Assembly: GCF_000613885.1 (NCBI RefSeq)
Contig: NZ_BAJV01000003.1
Coordinates: forward strand, 1-64,000
Direction of reading: 5' to 3'
Length of the DNA: 64,000 nucleotides
Source of the DNA: Asaia prunellae JCM 25354
GTDB taxonomy: Bacteria; Pseudomonadota; Alphaproteobacteria; Acetobacterales; Acetobacteraceae
Shown: in pieces, positions 16,593 to 28,330 of the stretch
How positions within the stretch are numbered: the stretch's first letter is position 1
How the letters are laid out: every line of letters starts with the position of its first letter
The notes under the pieces: model-generated
Told to the model about the DNA's origin: nothing
The model's database searches: none
Seen by the model: the letters and a program-made list of their open reading frames with translations, nothing else
Made by a program: the position numbers and the translations under genes

Positions 16593-18041
16593 ATGGCGGC
16601 TGAAGGCCAGTCTCGTATCCTGCATCGTCAGCTCGGGCCATTCAGTCTTCTGATGATGGGTATCGGCAGTGTGGTCGGTGCAGGGATTTATGTTCTCCCC
16701 GGTATTGCTGCGGCCCAGTATGCCGGACCGGCTGTGTCTCTCTCGTTTGTTCTGGCGGCAATCAGCTGCGGTTTTATCGGGCTCTGCTATGCCGAGCTTG
16801 CTTCAGCTCTGCCTGAGGCAATGGGGGGCGCCTATGGCTATGCCAGAGCCATACTGGGTATTGGTCCTGCCTGGTGGGTGGCGTGGATGCTGGTGCTTGA
16901 ATATGCGCTGGCCGGATCTGCCGTTTCTGTCGGGCTGACAGGGTATCTTGCAGACCTTCTCGCTTCCTGCGGAATAATGCTTCCCAAGACCCTCACCAGC
17001 TCGACCGTGCTCTGGCGCGACGGAGGATTTCACCTTGCTGGTCAAATCAATCTGGTATCTCTGGGTCTGGTTCTGATACTCGGGCTTGTCCTGTCTCGCG
17101 GTATCCGTCAGGCGAGTCAGGCGAATGGCGCCTTTGTCCTGCTTAAGCTTGCGGTACTGATCGTTTTTGTCCTGGTGGGATGGAGTCATGTCAGGCCTGC
17201 GCTCTGGCATCCCTTCCTTCCTGTGTCGGAGGGGGGCTTTCATTTCGGGTTTGCTGGCCTGTTGCGCGCGGTCGCCGTAGTCTCTTTTGCCTATCTGGGG
17301 TTTGACTCCATCTCGATCGCAGCATCCGAGGCGCGTAATCCCGGGCGCGATGTGCCGTTCGGGCTGATCGGTGCCCTAGCGATCAGTGCTGTACTCTATG
17401 TGATGGTTTCTCTAGTCATGACGGGGCTGGTACCATTCCGTGCGCTTGATGTGGCGAGTCCTGTTGCTCTTGCCGTACAGGCTCTGGCCATGCCTTTTCT
17501 CGGTTTTGTATTGCAGTTCGGTTCAGTGGTTGGTCTGGGCTCAGTTTTGTTTGTCAGCCTCTACGGACAGTCCCGTCTGTGCCATATTCTGGCCCATGAT
17601 CGTTTGATCAGCGAGCAGCTGAGTGCGGTTGATCCCAGGACAGGGGCGCCGGTTCTCGCCATTGGAATGACGACGGCACTAACGGCACTGACGGCAGCTC
17701 TTTTACCGATCACTCTGCTGGCCGACCTTGTCAGTATAGGCACCATGATCGGTTTTGTTGTGATTGCGCTGGCCGTCATGAAGTTGCGGGGCGATGAAAC
17801 CCGCCTTCCTGCCCGGTTTCGGGTGCCTTTTCCCGGCTTCCGGATAGGAGCATACTGGATCGGTATCGTGCCCGTACTGGCGATCGTGACCTGTCTGGTC
17901 AATCTGACCACGGTATTGAGCGACCTCGTTGCGCAATGCCTCAGAGGTGAATGGATCCCGCTCGGGTTTCTGGCGTTCTATTGCCTGGCCGGGTGGATGC
18001 TCGGACGCAAGAACACGACTGTTCTCCAGAAGGCGAGATAG
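16593..18041 (+). CDS. APC-family amino-acid permease
   Basis: 482-residue inner-membrane transporter with 12 predicted helices. The APC signature GIGSVVGAGIYVLPGIAAAQ in helix 1 and SFAYLGFDSISIAASEARNP in helix 6 identify the cationic amino-acid transporter-like branch of the family. The ATG at 16593 has GTGAGGAAAA upstream. It stands alone, followed by a tRNA gene on the other strand, so the substrate cannot be deduced. Confidence 0.88.
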   Translation: MAAEGQSRILHRQLGPFSLLMMGIGSVVGAGIYVLPGIAAAQYAGPAVSLSFVLAAISCGFIGLCYAELASALPEAMGGAYGYARAILGIGPAWWVAWMLVLEYALAGSAVSVGLTGYLADLLASCGIMLPKTLTSSTVLWRDGGFHLAGQINLVSLGLVLILGLVLSRGIRQASQANGAFVLLKLAVLIVFVLVGWSHVRPALWHPFLPVSEGGFHFGFAGLLRAVAVVSFAYLGFDSISIAASEARNPGRDVPFGLIGALAISAVLYVMVSLVMTGLVPFRALDVASPVALAVQALAMPFLGFVLQFGSVVGLGSVLFVSLYGQSRLCHILAHDRLISEQLSAVDPRTGAPVLAIGMTTALTALTAALLPITLLADLVSIGTMIGFVVIALAVMKLRGDETRLPARFRVPFPGFRIGAYWIGIVPVLAIVTCLVNLTTVLSDLVAQCLRGEWIPLGFLAFYCLAGWMLGRKNTTVLQKAR

Positions 18042-18056
18042 AATAAAGAGGAGATA

Positions 18057-18131
<75 letters not shown>

Positions 18132-18145
18132 GTCCTTGGCGCGGT

Positions 18146-18174
18146 GCTATAGCCGAGACTGCGTAGGACTGCAA
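18146..18174 (-). promoter_or_regulatory. Sigma70 promoter of tRNA-Thr(CGT)
   Basis: On the minus strand TTGCAG (18174-18169) and TATAGC (18151-18146) are separated by 17 bases and point at the tRNA, whose first base is 14 bases beyond the second box. Confidence 0.7.
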
Positions 18175-18223
18175 CAGGGCAAACACCTATCTCTCAGTGG
18201 AATCGTTCGCTACACTATGATCC

Positions 18224-19699
18224 ATGTCTGATCGCTTTCATAAGCGCCTGTGGCGTAACGCCGTCACGATGACGTCTCCTGTGGCCCCGTCTCCAACGCT
18301 GAGGGTCGTGGAAGGCGTGCGCGAATGCCCCTATTGTGGATTGTTTCAGACCATGCCGCGGCTGGAACGCGGAAAGGTTGCTTTCTGCACGCGGTGTGAT
18401 GCCCAGCTTGCCAGGCGCAGACGCACTGCGCCCATAGCCGCTCCAACGGCTTTCTGCCTTGCCTCTGCCGCGCTTTATATCGCCTTGCTGATGACTCAGC
18501 TGATGACGATCAACGTGCATGGCCGGGTCAACACTGTCACGATTCTGACAGGACCGCTGGAGCTCGGCCGGGAAGGTTTTGGCGAAATCGGTTTCATTGT
18601 AGGGCTGACCACCCTGATCATGCCAGGCATAGCAATTGCCCTGATGGGCGCCATTCTTGTCGGTGCCAGTCGGCGACACATGCCGGACTGGGCGCCACGA
18701 TTGCTCTCATGGTACGATAAGCTGCGCGAATGGTCGATGATCGAGGTCTATATCCTCGGTGTCTTTGTTGCGTATACCAAGCTGATCGATCTGGCGATTG
18801 TTGACCTGAAAGCGGGCGTGTTTCTGATTGCGGCACTCATGATCACCATGGCTGCAACAGATTCGACGCTCGATGTCGAGCGTATCTGGCATAATCGCGA
18901 TATCCGTGAGGAAATGGAGGATACCGAGGGACGCCTTCTGCCAGTCGAGCATGTGCACGCCAGTGAAGACTCAATTCCTCCCCTGGATCAGATGCTGTCC
19001 TGTCATTCCTGTGGGCTGGTCATGGATTTCGGTCATGCCGTCTCGCGTGAAGGTGATATGGGCGACTGCCCACGCTGTCACCAGATATTGCATAGGCGCA
19101 AATCCAACAGTCTGACGAATGCCGCAGCTTTGCTTCTGGCTGGAATTATCTGTTACATTCCGGCTAATCTCCTGCCGGTCATGACCTATACAAAGATGGG
19201 TCAGGCCGATACGAGCACGATCATCCACGGTGTGATCGAATTATGGCAGGCGGATCTGATTCCGTTGGCGCTTCTGGTGCTGTTCGCATCCATTACAGTG
19301 CCTGTACTCAAGATTGTTTCTCTGGCTGTCATGGTGATTGGCACCTGGCGCAAGCAGAAAAAGGCTCTGCGTCTGCTGACGAAGCTTTACAGGCTGATCG
19401 ATCTGATCGGGCGCTGGTCGATGATCGACGTGTTCATGATCTCTATTCTTGTTGCGATCGTGCACTTCAATTTTCTTGCGAATGTTCTTGCCGATCCCGG
19501 TGTGGTTTTCTTTACTATCGTCGTAATTGTGACGATATTCGCGGTGCATAGCTTCGATCCACGTAGCATGTGGGACGCTGCCGGGGAGAACGGTCCTGTT
19601 CCGGCCCCCGATGAGGCAAGACAAAATTCCGACCTTGGAGGGATCTCCAGGGACGATACTTCATTTCCTCCTCACGATATGGAGCCTGAGCGCGCGTGA
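18224..19699 (+). CDS. pqiA: Paraquat-inducible protein A (PqiA)
   Basis: 491-residue inner-membrane subunit of the Pqi intermembrane lipid-transport system. It holds two PqiA repeats, each opening with a rubredoxin-like zinc ribbon: C35-x2-C38 with C55-x2-C58, and later CHSCG with CPRCH. Each ribbon is followed by about four membrane helices. The stop overlaps the pqiB start as GTGA, so the genes are translationally coupled. In other bacteria the system links inner and outer membranes and is induced by redox stress. Confidence 0.93.
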   Translation: MSDRFHKRLWRNAVTMTSPVAPSPTLRVVEGVRECPYCGLFQTMPRLERGKVAFCTRCDAQLARRRRTAPIAAPTAFCLASAALYIALLMTQLMTINVHGRVNTVTILTGPLELGREGFGEIGFIVGLTTLIMPGIAIALMGAILVGASRRHMPDWAPRLLSWYDKLREWSMIEVYILGVFVAYTKLIDLAIVDLKAGVFLIAALMITMAATDSTLDVERIWHNRDIREEMEDTEGRLLPVEHVHASEDSIPPLDQMLSCHSCGLVMDFGHAVSREGDMGDCPRCHQILHRRKSNSLTNAAALLLAGIICYIPANLLPVMTYTKMGQADTSTIIHGVIELWQADLIPLALLVLFASITVPVLKIVSLAVMVIGTWRKQKKALRLLTKLYRLIDLIGRWSMIDVFMISILVAIVHFNFLANVLADPGVVFFTIVVIVTIFAVHSFDPRSMWDAAGENGPVPAPDEARQNSDLGGISRDDTSFPPHDMEPERA

Positions 19700-21379
19700 G
19701 CGACCAAAACGATCAATCCCGGCAGAACTCACCCGCCCCTAAAAAGGCCGGTATCAGAAAAACGCGTTTTTCGGTTATCTGGCTGATTCCGATTCTGGCG
19801 ATCCTGATATCCGGCTGGCTCGCATGGCGAAGCCTGGCCAATCGCGGACCGGATATCACAATCACGTTTGACACGGCTTCGGGCCTGACTGCGGGGCAGA
19901 CCCAGGTCAAGAACAAGGCGGTGACGCTTGGTACGGTGCAGGATATCAGCCTGACGCCCGATATGCGTCGCGTCATTGTCCATGTACGGATGAACGGCGA
20001 TACAGAAGATATTCTGACCGAACATACACGGTTCTGGGTCGTGAGGCCGCGTATCAACGGCGCCAGTATCACCGGGCTCGAAACCCTGCTCTCCGGTGCC
20101 TATATCGCCATCGATCCTGGCGAAAAAGGGGGGCGCTACGAGAGCAATTTCACCGGGCTTGAAGCGGCACCTGGCGTAAGATCAGACCAGCCCGGCTCAA
20201 CCTTCATGCTGGTAACGCCGACGCTGGGATCGATCGGTGAAGGCGCACCGGTCTTCTTCCGTGACATGTCGGTAGGTGAGGTGCTGGGGTATACCATGCC
20301 GCCGGGGGGAGAAGGACCAATCATGGTCCAGGTCTTCGTCAAATCGCCTTATGATCACTATCTGCGTACTGATACGCGATTCTGGAATGTCTCTGGTGTG
20401 CAGGTCGGGCTCGGGGCTGGTGGCCTCAAGGTTCAGCTGACCTCGCTTCAGGCACTGCTGTCAGGAGGCGTTGCCTTTGGTCTGCCAACACGACGTCTCA
20501 AGGTTGATGCCCCCCAGCTCCGGCCAATTCGGTTTTCAGACTCTATGCTAGTCAGGCTGAGGCGGATAACGCCCGCTATCATCAGCGCGTCAAGGCAGCC
20601 ACATATATTGACAGTTCGGTCAAAGGACTTACCTCCGGCGCCAGTGTCAGCATGTTCGGCATTCAGGTGGGCAGTGTGACCGATGTATCGCTCAAGGTGA
20701 ATGAGAAAGATGCGACCGCTCGCGTCCGGGTGGAAATGGAGCTTGAACCGAGCGTGTGCTGAGCGCGGAGGAAACCACGCGTGAATCCCAGCGCAAGTTG
20801 CTGGAGGCGTTCATTGCAAGAGGCATGCGCGCCTCTGTGGAGAGCGCCAGCTTCCTGACGGGTGAATCGATGATTGGTCTGCAGTTCGTCAAGAATGCCA
20901 AACCTGCCAGCCTTACCTATGAAGGCGACGTGGCCATTCTCCCAAGTCAGCCCGGTGGCTTTGACGGGATCATGGCTTCAGCGGCGACGACGATGGACAA
21001 GGTTGCGGCAATGCCGTTGACCCAGATTGGCGAACATCTGAATGATCTGCTGGCTCATGCCGATCAGCGTCTGGCGAGCCCGGAAGTAAAACAGTCGATC
21101 ATTGCTCTGCGCGATTCGCTTCGTCATGTCTCGGAGCTGACCCAGAATGCCGATCAGGGCATGAAACCGTTGCTCAAAAAGCTGCCTGCCATGAGCGATG
21201 CACTGCAGGGGACGCTTAAAAATGCTCAGGTGGTGCTGGCCAGCTACGGGGGCGACACGGATTTCCATCGCGATTTGCAGGCCATGATCACGCAGCTTGG
21301 TCAGGCGGCTCGTTCGATCCGCTTCCTGACGGATTACCTCAATCATCATCCTTCGGCACTGATCACGGGACGCCACTGA
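19696..21379 (+). CDS. pqiB: PqiB, MCE-domain lipid-transport protein (two frameshifts)
   Basis: Periplasm-spanning MCE protein that forms the Pqi tunnel. It begins with one membrane helix (FSVIWLIPILAILISGWLAW) followed by MCE domains (DITITFDTASGLTAGQTQVK, then FMLVTPTLGSIGEGAPVFFR, then YIDSSVKGLTSGASVSMFGI in the second frame) and a helical C-terminus. Two breaks occur: the C run at 20510-20515 needs one more C, and position 20750 needs one more G. With both restored the product is 561 codons with three MCE domains. I consider both breaks sequencing deletions. pqiC starts two bases after the stop. Confidence 0.88.
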
Positions 21380-21380
21380 C

Positions 21381-22016
21381 GTGAAGATACATATTGCTCT
21401 CTGCTCATACCCCGCCCTGCGCCGTCCTGTAGCCATTGCCGCCATGTCTCTTCTGATGGCAACGGGTCTCTCGGCTTGTGGGAGTGATCCGACACTCTAC
21501 TCCATTGCGCCCGTTCCCGGTGTCTCCCAGTCCGGTGGGCCGGCCGTGGTAGAGGTGCGCACACCGGTCGTCGCAGCCAGTCTGGATCGTGATGAGATTG
21601 TACGACAGGACAAGGATTACAAACTGGGTATCGCCAAGGGTAATGCCTGGAGCGAGGCGATCGGAGGCATGATTGGTCGTGTTCTGACCCAGGATCTGGC
21701 GCAACGCCTGCCAGGCACAACTGTTTTTGCACAGAATGACGCTGTTTCGACCCGGCCGCTTGCGTTCGTCGAGCTAACGGTTACGGCATTCAACGCCGAT
21801 CAGCAGGGAAATGCGTCACTGGTCGGTACACTCTCTGTACATGGTGACAAGCAGGGTATCGGCCCCAATATGACTGTGCCGGTTCAGTTCCAGACGCGTC
21901 TGGATAACAAGCAGCCCAACACACTGGTTGCCGGGCTGAGCACTCTTACCGGGCAGTTGGCCGATCTCGCAGCGCAGAAGATCCGTACCCTGCCGGTTTT
22001 GCCGATCGCGCCATGA
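21381..22016 (+). CDS. pqiC: PqiC outer-membrane lipoprotein
   Basis: 211-residue lipoprotein of the ABC-type transport auxiliary (PqiC/YmbA) family. The signal peptide ends in LSAC with lipidated C33; the mature part opens YSIAPVPG and has the family core PAVVEVRTPVVAASLDRDEI. The GTG start lies right after pqiB. PqiC anchors the MCE tunnel at the outer membrane. Confidence 0.88.
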   Translation: MKIHIALCSYPALRRPVAIAAMSLLMATGLSACGSDPTLYSIAPVPGVSQSGGPAVVEVRTPVVAASLDRDEIVRQDKDYKLGIAKGNAWSEAIGGMIGRVLTQDLAQRLPGTTVFAQNDAVSTRPLAFVELTVTAFNADQQGNASLVGTLSVHGDKQGIGPNMTVPVQFQTRLDNKQPNTLVAGLSTLTGQLADLAAQKIRTLPVLPIAP

Positions 22017-22060
22017 GGGTTCCGGAGGGACCGGCTTTCCTGATGTTGGTCACAAGGTAT

Positions 22061-22096
22061 AAAAAAACCCGCCTTCTTCCGGAGGCGGTTTTTTCA
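22061..22096. terminator. Bidirectional terminator between pqiC and nusG
   Basis: An A-run, the stem CCGCCT/AGGCGG with a short loop, and a T-run lie between the two convergent genes, so it can stop transcription from both sides. Confidence 0.85.
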
Positions 22097-22113
22097 GGCT
22101 TGTCGCCGGATAA

Positions 22114-22644
22114 TCAGAGTTTTTCGACCTGTGTATAGTCGAGCTCCACCGGGGTAGAGCGACCAAAAATCGAGACACTCACCTTGAGGCGGGAGCGCTC
22201 TTCGTCCACTTCCTCAATGACACCGTTGAAGGATGTGAACGGACCATCGGCAACACGGATCTGCTCGCCAATTTCGAAGGTCAGAGCAGAACGCGGGCTT
22301 TCTACCCCTTCTTCAGCCTGTTTGAGCATACGCTCGGCTTCGGCTTCCGTGATGGGGGAGGGACGGTTCCGTGTGCCAAGAAAGCCGGTAACCTTTGGTG
22401 TGTCCTTGACCAGATGCCAGGCATCGTCGGTCAGTTCCATTTTTACCAGAACATAGCCTGGGAAGAATTTGCGCTCGGCATTGATCTTGCGACCACGGCG
22501 CACTTCGGTCACGTCTTCGGACGGAACGAGTACTTCCTCGAACTGGTCGCTCAGACCCTTCTGAGCTGCCTGTTCCTTGATATGGGTGGCAATCTTCTTC
22601 TCGAACCCGGAATAGACATGCACGACGTACCAACGCTTAGCCAT
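22114..22644 (-). CDS. nusG: Transcription elongation/antitermination factor NusG
   Basis: 176-residue NusG, binding RNA polymerase through its N-terminal NGN domain (WYVVHVYSGFEKKIATHIKE, FFPGYVLVKMEL) and Rho or ribosomal S10 through the C-terminal KOW domain (GEQIRVADGPFTSFNGVIEE). secE is 11 bases upstream. A terminator follows directly, so no ribosomal-protein gene is cotranscribed. Confidence 0.98.
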   Translation of the reverse strand: MAKRWYVVHVYSGFEKKIATHIKEQAAQKGLSDQFEEVLVPSEDVTEVRRGRKINAERKFFPGYVLVKMELTDDAWHLVKDTPKVTGFLGTRNRPSPITEAEAERMLKQAEEGVESPRSALTFEIGEQIRVADGPFTSFNGVIEEVDEERSRLKVSVSIFGRSTPVELDYTQVEKL

Positions 22645-22655
22645 TGTTGTTCGTC

Positions 22656-22958
22656 TTAGCCTCCAACGCCAAAGAGCTCGCGCACACCAAGTCCGATGAC
22701 CTGGTCCACGACGAAAAAGAAAACAGAGGTGAGGGCAGCCATGGCCAGCACGGCGCCGGTTGTGACCAGCGTGTTACGGCGAGTCGGCCAGGTTACCCGG
22801 GTCGCCTCCGCGCGTACGTCTTTAAGGTATTGCACCAGATTAAAACGGACAGCTGGCTTGGAAGAGGGTTTCGGGGCGTCTTTTGAAGGCCCGCCCTTAG
22901 AGGGCGAAGACTGCTGCGACCCGTTTCTGGGGGTAGTGACCGACACCGTCATCCTCAT
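22656..22958 (-). CDS. secE: Preprotein translocase subunit SecE
   Basis: 100-residue SecE, the clamp of the SecYEG channel. A Ser/Pro/Lys-rich N-terminal extension precedes the amphipathic helix YLKDVRAEATRVTWPTRRNT and the single membrane segment AVLAMAALTSVFFFVVDQVI. An alternative start two codons in is possible. It lies between tRNA-Trp and nusG on the same strand, a common arrangement. Confidence 0.95.
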   Translation of the reverse strand: MRMTVSVTTPRNGSQQSSPSKGGPSKDAPKPSSKPAVRFNLVQYLKDVRAEATRVTWPTRRNTLVTTGAVLAMAALTSVFFFVVDQVIGLGVRELFGVGG

Positions 22959-23039
22959 AATTTATCTGAAAGCCGCGCGTGGCGGAATACCGCGCCCGAC
23001 TCCGCTCGCTGACTTGATCAGCCAGCGGCTGCGGCGTGG

Positions 23040-23116
23040 TGGCAGGGGCGGAGGGTCTCGAACTCTCAACCTCCGGTTTTGGAGACCGGCGCTCTAGCCA
23101 ATTGAGCTACACCCCT
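23040..23116 (-). tRNA. tRNA-Trp(CCA)
   Basis: 77 bases with encoded CCA. Acceptor AGGGGTG pairs with CGCCCCT, the anticodon stem CCGGT/ACCGG encloses CTCCAAA with anticodon CCA, and the T arm GAGTTCGAGAC is standard. It lies just upstream of secE-nusG. Confidence 0.96.
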
Positions 23117-23253
23117 ATCGTCGTCCGCCTGATCAGCCTTTCAGGGTAAGACACCCGTTCCGGCGGGTCATGACGAGACCACTTGCGGCGTAATGCGGTG
23201 CGGACGCGTTTAAGTCAAGAGATCATTTAAAGTTTTTCCGCTGAAACTGTCAC

Positions 23254-23282
23254 TTGCTTCCCGTCGGGAAGAAGGTTAGGGA
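23254..23282 (+). promoter_or_regulatory. Possible promoter of tRNA-Gly(TCC)
   Basis: TTGCTT at 23254-23259 and TAGGGA at 23277-23282 are separated by 17 bases, 18 bases before the tRNA. The second box is a poor match, so this is tentative. Confidence 0.3.
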
Positions 23283-23299
23283 GGGGCATCAGCTGAAGC

Positions 23300-23373
23300 G
23301 CGGGCGTAGCATAGTGGTAATGCAGTAGCCTTCCAAGCTTCTGAGGAGGGTTCGATTCCCTTCGCCCGCTCCA
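23300..23373 (+). tRNA. tRNA-Gly(TCC)
   Basis: 74 bases with encoded CCA. Acceptor GCGGGCG/CGCCCGC and the D stem GCAT/ATGC are perfect. The anticodon loop CTTCCAA gives TCC. The anticodon stem is GTAGC/GCTTC, which leaves a T:T mismatch at its second pair. This may be natural or a base error. Confidence 0.94.
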
Positions 23374-23839
23374 GCTGCTTCTTCCTGAAAAAAACAGCTG
23401 TAAAATCCTGACGTCAGGTTTCTGGTCAGGAGTTATCTGCAGAAATCCTGAGAGCCCGTCTGCGCATCTTCTTTCTGCCGGTTCATTTCATGGAGGCAGG
23501 CCGGACGTTATTCCGGCGGGTGAGTTGCCAGGGCGGACAAGGTTGCGTCAGGAGTGGTTCCAAGATGGGAGCACCCGAACCGGGTCATCTCCGGCTCTGG
23601 TGAAACCGAGTGCTTCACCATGCAGGTTCCTTATGCACCAGAGTGTCAGTTGCACAGGGCGCTCCACGCGTGCTAGACGCCCCGCGAGGCCCGACCCGTT
23701 ATTGCGGAATCGGGACGAACAGTCTCGTTAACCTGAGTTATGACCAAAGGCTTGCACTGGCAGGATCTCCGGGGTGATCCCGGTACTGCGGCAAACTGGT
23801 CATCAGGATGTTTGTTATATTGGGGTGGGAACGCCGGAC
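23374..23839 (+). other. 466-base non-coding region upstream of atpH
   Basis: No gene is recognised. It holds a 12-base palindrome CCTGACGTCAGG at 23407-23418, a GAGC/GCTC stem enclosing ACCCG-AAC-CGGGT at about 23570-23598, and the mutually exclusive pairings listed separately at 23595-23643. The atp promoter must lie here or upstream, but no convincing box pair was found. The length and pairing potential suggest a long mRNA leader. Confidence 0.6.
23595..23643 (+). promoter_or_regulatory. Possible alternative-pairing leader element
   Basis: TGGTGAA at 23598-23604 can pair with TTCACCA at 23614-23620, while the overlapping CTCTGGTG at 23595-23602 can pair perfectly with CACCAGAG at 23636-23643. 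The two helices exclude each other, as in attenuators and riboswitches. It is about 200 bases before atpH. No known RNA family is recognised. Confidence 0.35.
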
Positions 23840-24427
23840 GTGACAGTGGTCGAAACAGCCGAAGCACCGCAGGTCAGCTTGGATTCGTCAGGAGGCGTGG
23901 CACATCGCTATGCTCTGGCGCTGTACGAGTATGCCGAAGAGAAATCGGTACTGCCTGAGGTGCTTGATCAGGTACGTGCGCTGCGCAAGCTTGTTGCGGA
24001 AAGCACGACTCTGCGCGATTTTCTTGCTGACCAGAGCCTCGATTCCCGCCAGGCAGGCCAGGGTCTGGAAGCCGTACTGAAGGCACAGGGCTTCAGCGAC
24101 ACGATCCTGCGTTTTGCCGGTGTGATCGCGCGCAACAGACGTGTGGCACGCCTCGACGATATTCTTGGTGCTGTTCTTGCTCTTGACGCCAAGCGTCGCG
24201 GTGAGACGGTTGCCGAAGTGCGCAGCGCGCAGCCGCTCAGTGCAGCACAGCGCAGCGCCTTGCAGACCCGCCTGGCAGAAGCGGGTTACGCCCGCGTTTC
24301 CATGATCGAACGCGTCGAGCCCGAACTGATCGGTGGCCTTGTCGTGCAGATCGGCGCCAAGCTATTTGATACCTCCATTCGCGGGCGTCTGACCCGCATC
24401 CAGAATGCCATGAAGGGAGCCGCGTGA
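23840..24427 (+). CDS. atpH: ATP synthase F1 delta subunit
   Basis: 195-residue OSCP/delta subunit, the stator link between F1 and the F0 b-subunits. Starting from GTG 23840, the signature [20 protein letters not shown] comes early and the C-terminal [20 protein letters not shown] is diagnostic. The stop overlaps atpA. This is the first gene of an atpHAGDC operon; F0 genes are not in the window, as usual in alphaproteobacteria. Confidence 0.95.
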   Translation: MTVVETAEAPQVSLDSSGGVAHRYALALYEYAEEKSVLPEVLDQVRALRKLVAESTTLRDFLADQSLDSRQAGQGLEAVLKAQGFSDTILRFAGVIARNRRVARLDDILGAVLALDAKRRGETVAEVRSAQPLSAAQRSALQTRLAEAGYARVSMIERVEPELIGGLVVQIGAKLFDTSIRGRLTRIQNAMKGAA

Positions 24428-25960
24428 TGGATATCCGTCCCGCAGAGATTTCGGACATCCTCAAGCAGCAGATCGCGTCCTTCAATGACGAAGCGCAGGT
24501 CTCCGAGACAGGCACAGTCCTGTCAATCGGTGACGGCATTGCGCGCGTCTATGGCCTGTCCAATGCCATGTCCGGCGAAATGGTTGATTTCCAGACCACG
24601 GGCGACCGCGGCATGGTGCTCAACCTCGAAGAAGACAGTGTTGGCATTGTTGTGTTCGGCGACGGTGACGGCATCCGCGAAGGTGACACTGTCACCCGTA
24701 CGGGCGCTGTGGTCGAAGTGCCGGTCGGCAAAGGTCTTCTGGGTCGCGTTGTTGACGCGCTCGGCAACCCGATCGACGGCAAGGGCCCGCTGACCGACGT
24801 CGTCATGAAGCGCGCCGAGGTCAAGCGCCCGGCATCATGCCGCGCCAGTCCGTCTGCGAGCCAATGCAGACCGGTATCAAGGCCATTGACGCCCTGGTGC
24901 CGATCGGTCGTGGCCAGCGTGAGCTCGTGATCGGTGACCGTCAGACCGGCAAGACCGCTATCCTGATCGACACCATCGTTGCCCAGAAGCCCGTCAACGC
25001 CACAGGTGACGAGAAGCAGAAGCTTTACTGCATCTATGTCGCCATCGGCCAGAAGCGTTCGACCGTTGCCAACCTTGTTCGCACGCTGACGGAAGAAGGC
25101 TCGATGGAATACTCCATCGTTGTTGCCGCAACGGCTTCCGACCCGGCTCCGATGCAGTACCTCGCGCCGTACTCGGCCTGCTCGATGGGTGAGTTTTTTC
25201 GCGATAACGGCATGCATGCCTGATCTGCTATGACGATCTGTCCAAGCAGGCTGTGGCCTATCGCCAGATGTCGCTGCTGCTCCGTCGTCCGCCGGGCCGT
25301 GAGGCTTTCCCGGGTGACGTGTTCTATCTGCATTCGCGTCTGCTTGAGCGTGCGGCCAAGATGTCCGACGAGTTCGGCGGTGGTTCGCTGACGGCTCTGC
25401 CGGTCATCGAGACGCAGGCTGGTGACGTTGCTGCCTATATCCCAACCAACGTGATCTCGATCACCGATGGCCAGATCTTCCTTGAGACCGATCTGTTCTA
25501 CAAGGGCATCCGCCCCGCCGTGAACGTCGGTGGTTCGGTGTCGCGCGTTGGCTCCGCAGCCCAGATCAAGGCGATGAAGCAGGTTGCCGGCAAGATCAAG
25601 CTGGACCTCGCCCAGTATCGTGAAATGGCTGCGTTCGCCCAGTTCGCTTCCGATCTCGACCCTGCAACCCGCAAGCAGCTCGAGCGCGGGGCTCGTCTGA
25701 CCGAGCTGCTCAAGCAGCCTCAGACCTCGCCGCTGCCGGTTGAAGAGCAGGTTGTTGTGCTGTTTGCCGGTACACGTGGCTTTGTCGACGTCGTTAAGGT
25801 TGATCAGGTCGTGCGCTATGAAACGGCGCTGCTTGCCGAAATGCGCGGCCCGGGCAAGGATATTCTCGACGCCATCCGCAATGATCGCCAGATCAAGCCG
25901 GAAACCGAAGCCAAGCTGACCGAGCTGCTTACGGCGTTCAACAAGCGCTTTGCAGCCTAA
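24427..25960 (+). CDS. atpA: ATP synthase F1 alpha subunit (two frameshifts)
   Basis: Nucleotide-binding, non-catalytic F1 subunit. It starts [16 protein letters not shown] at ATG 24427, carries the P-loop GDRQTGKTA and ends [14 protein letters not shown]. Two breaks split it: one G is missing at 24825 (AAGGCG read as AAGCG) and one C at 25219-25220 (GCCCTG read as GCCTG). With both restored the conserved [18 protein letters not shown] and [16 protein letters not shown] reappear and the product is exactly 511 codons, the usual length. Because a cell needs this gene and all its neighbours are intact, the breaks are almost certainly sequencing errors. Confidence 0.95.
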
Positions 25961-25969
25961 GGACGTATC

Positions 25970-28326
<2,357 letters not shown>

Positions 28327-28330
28327 GCCC

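Noticed and set aside
23525-23731. Small open frame (68 codons) upstream of atpH
   Set aside because: No start context, Arg/Pro/Ser-rich with no similarity I recognise, and it lies across the predicted RNA helices.
24427-25960. Programmed frameshifting in atpA
   Set aside because: No slippery heptamer or stimulatory structure is evident, and the same one-base deletion pattern occurs in thirteen unrelated genes.
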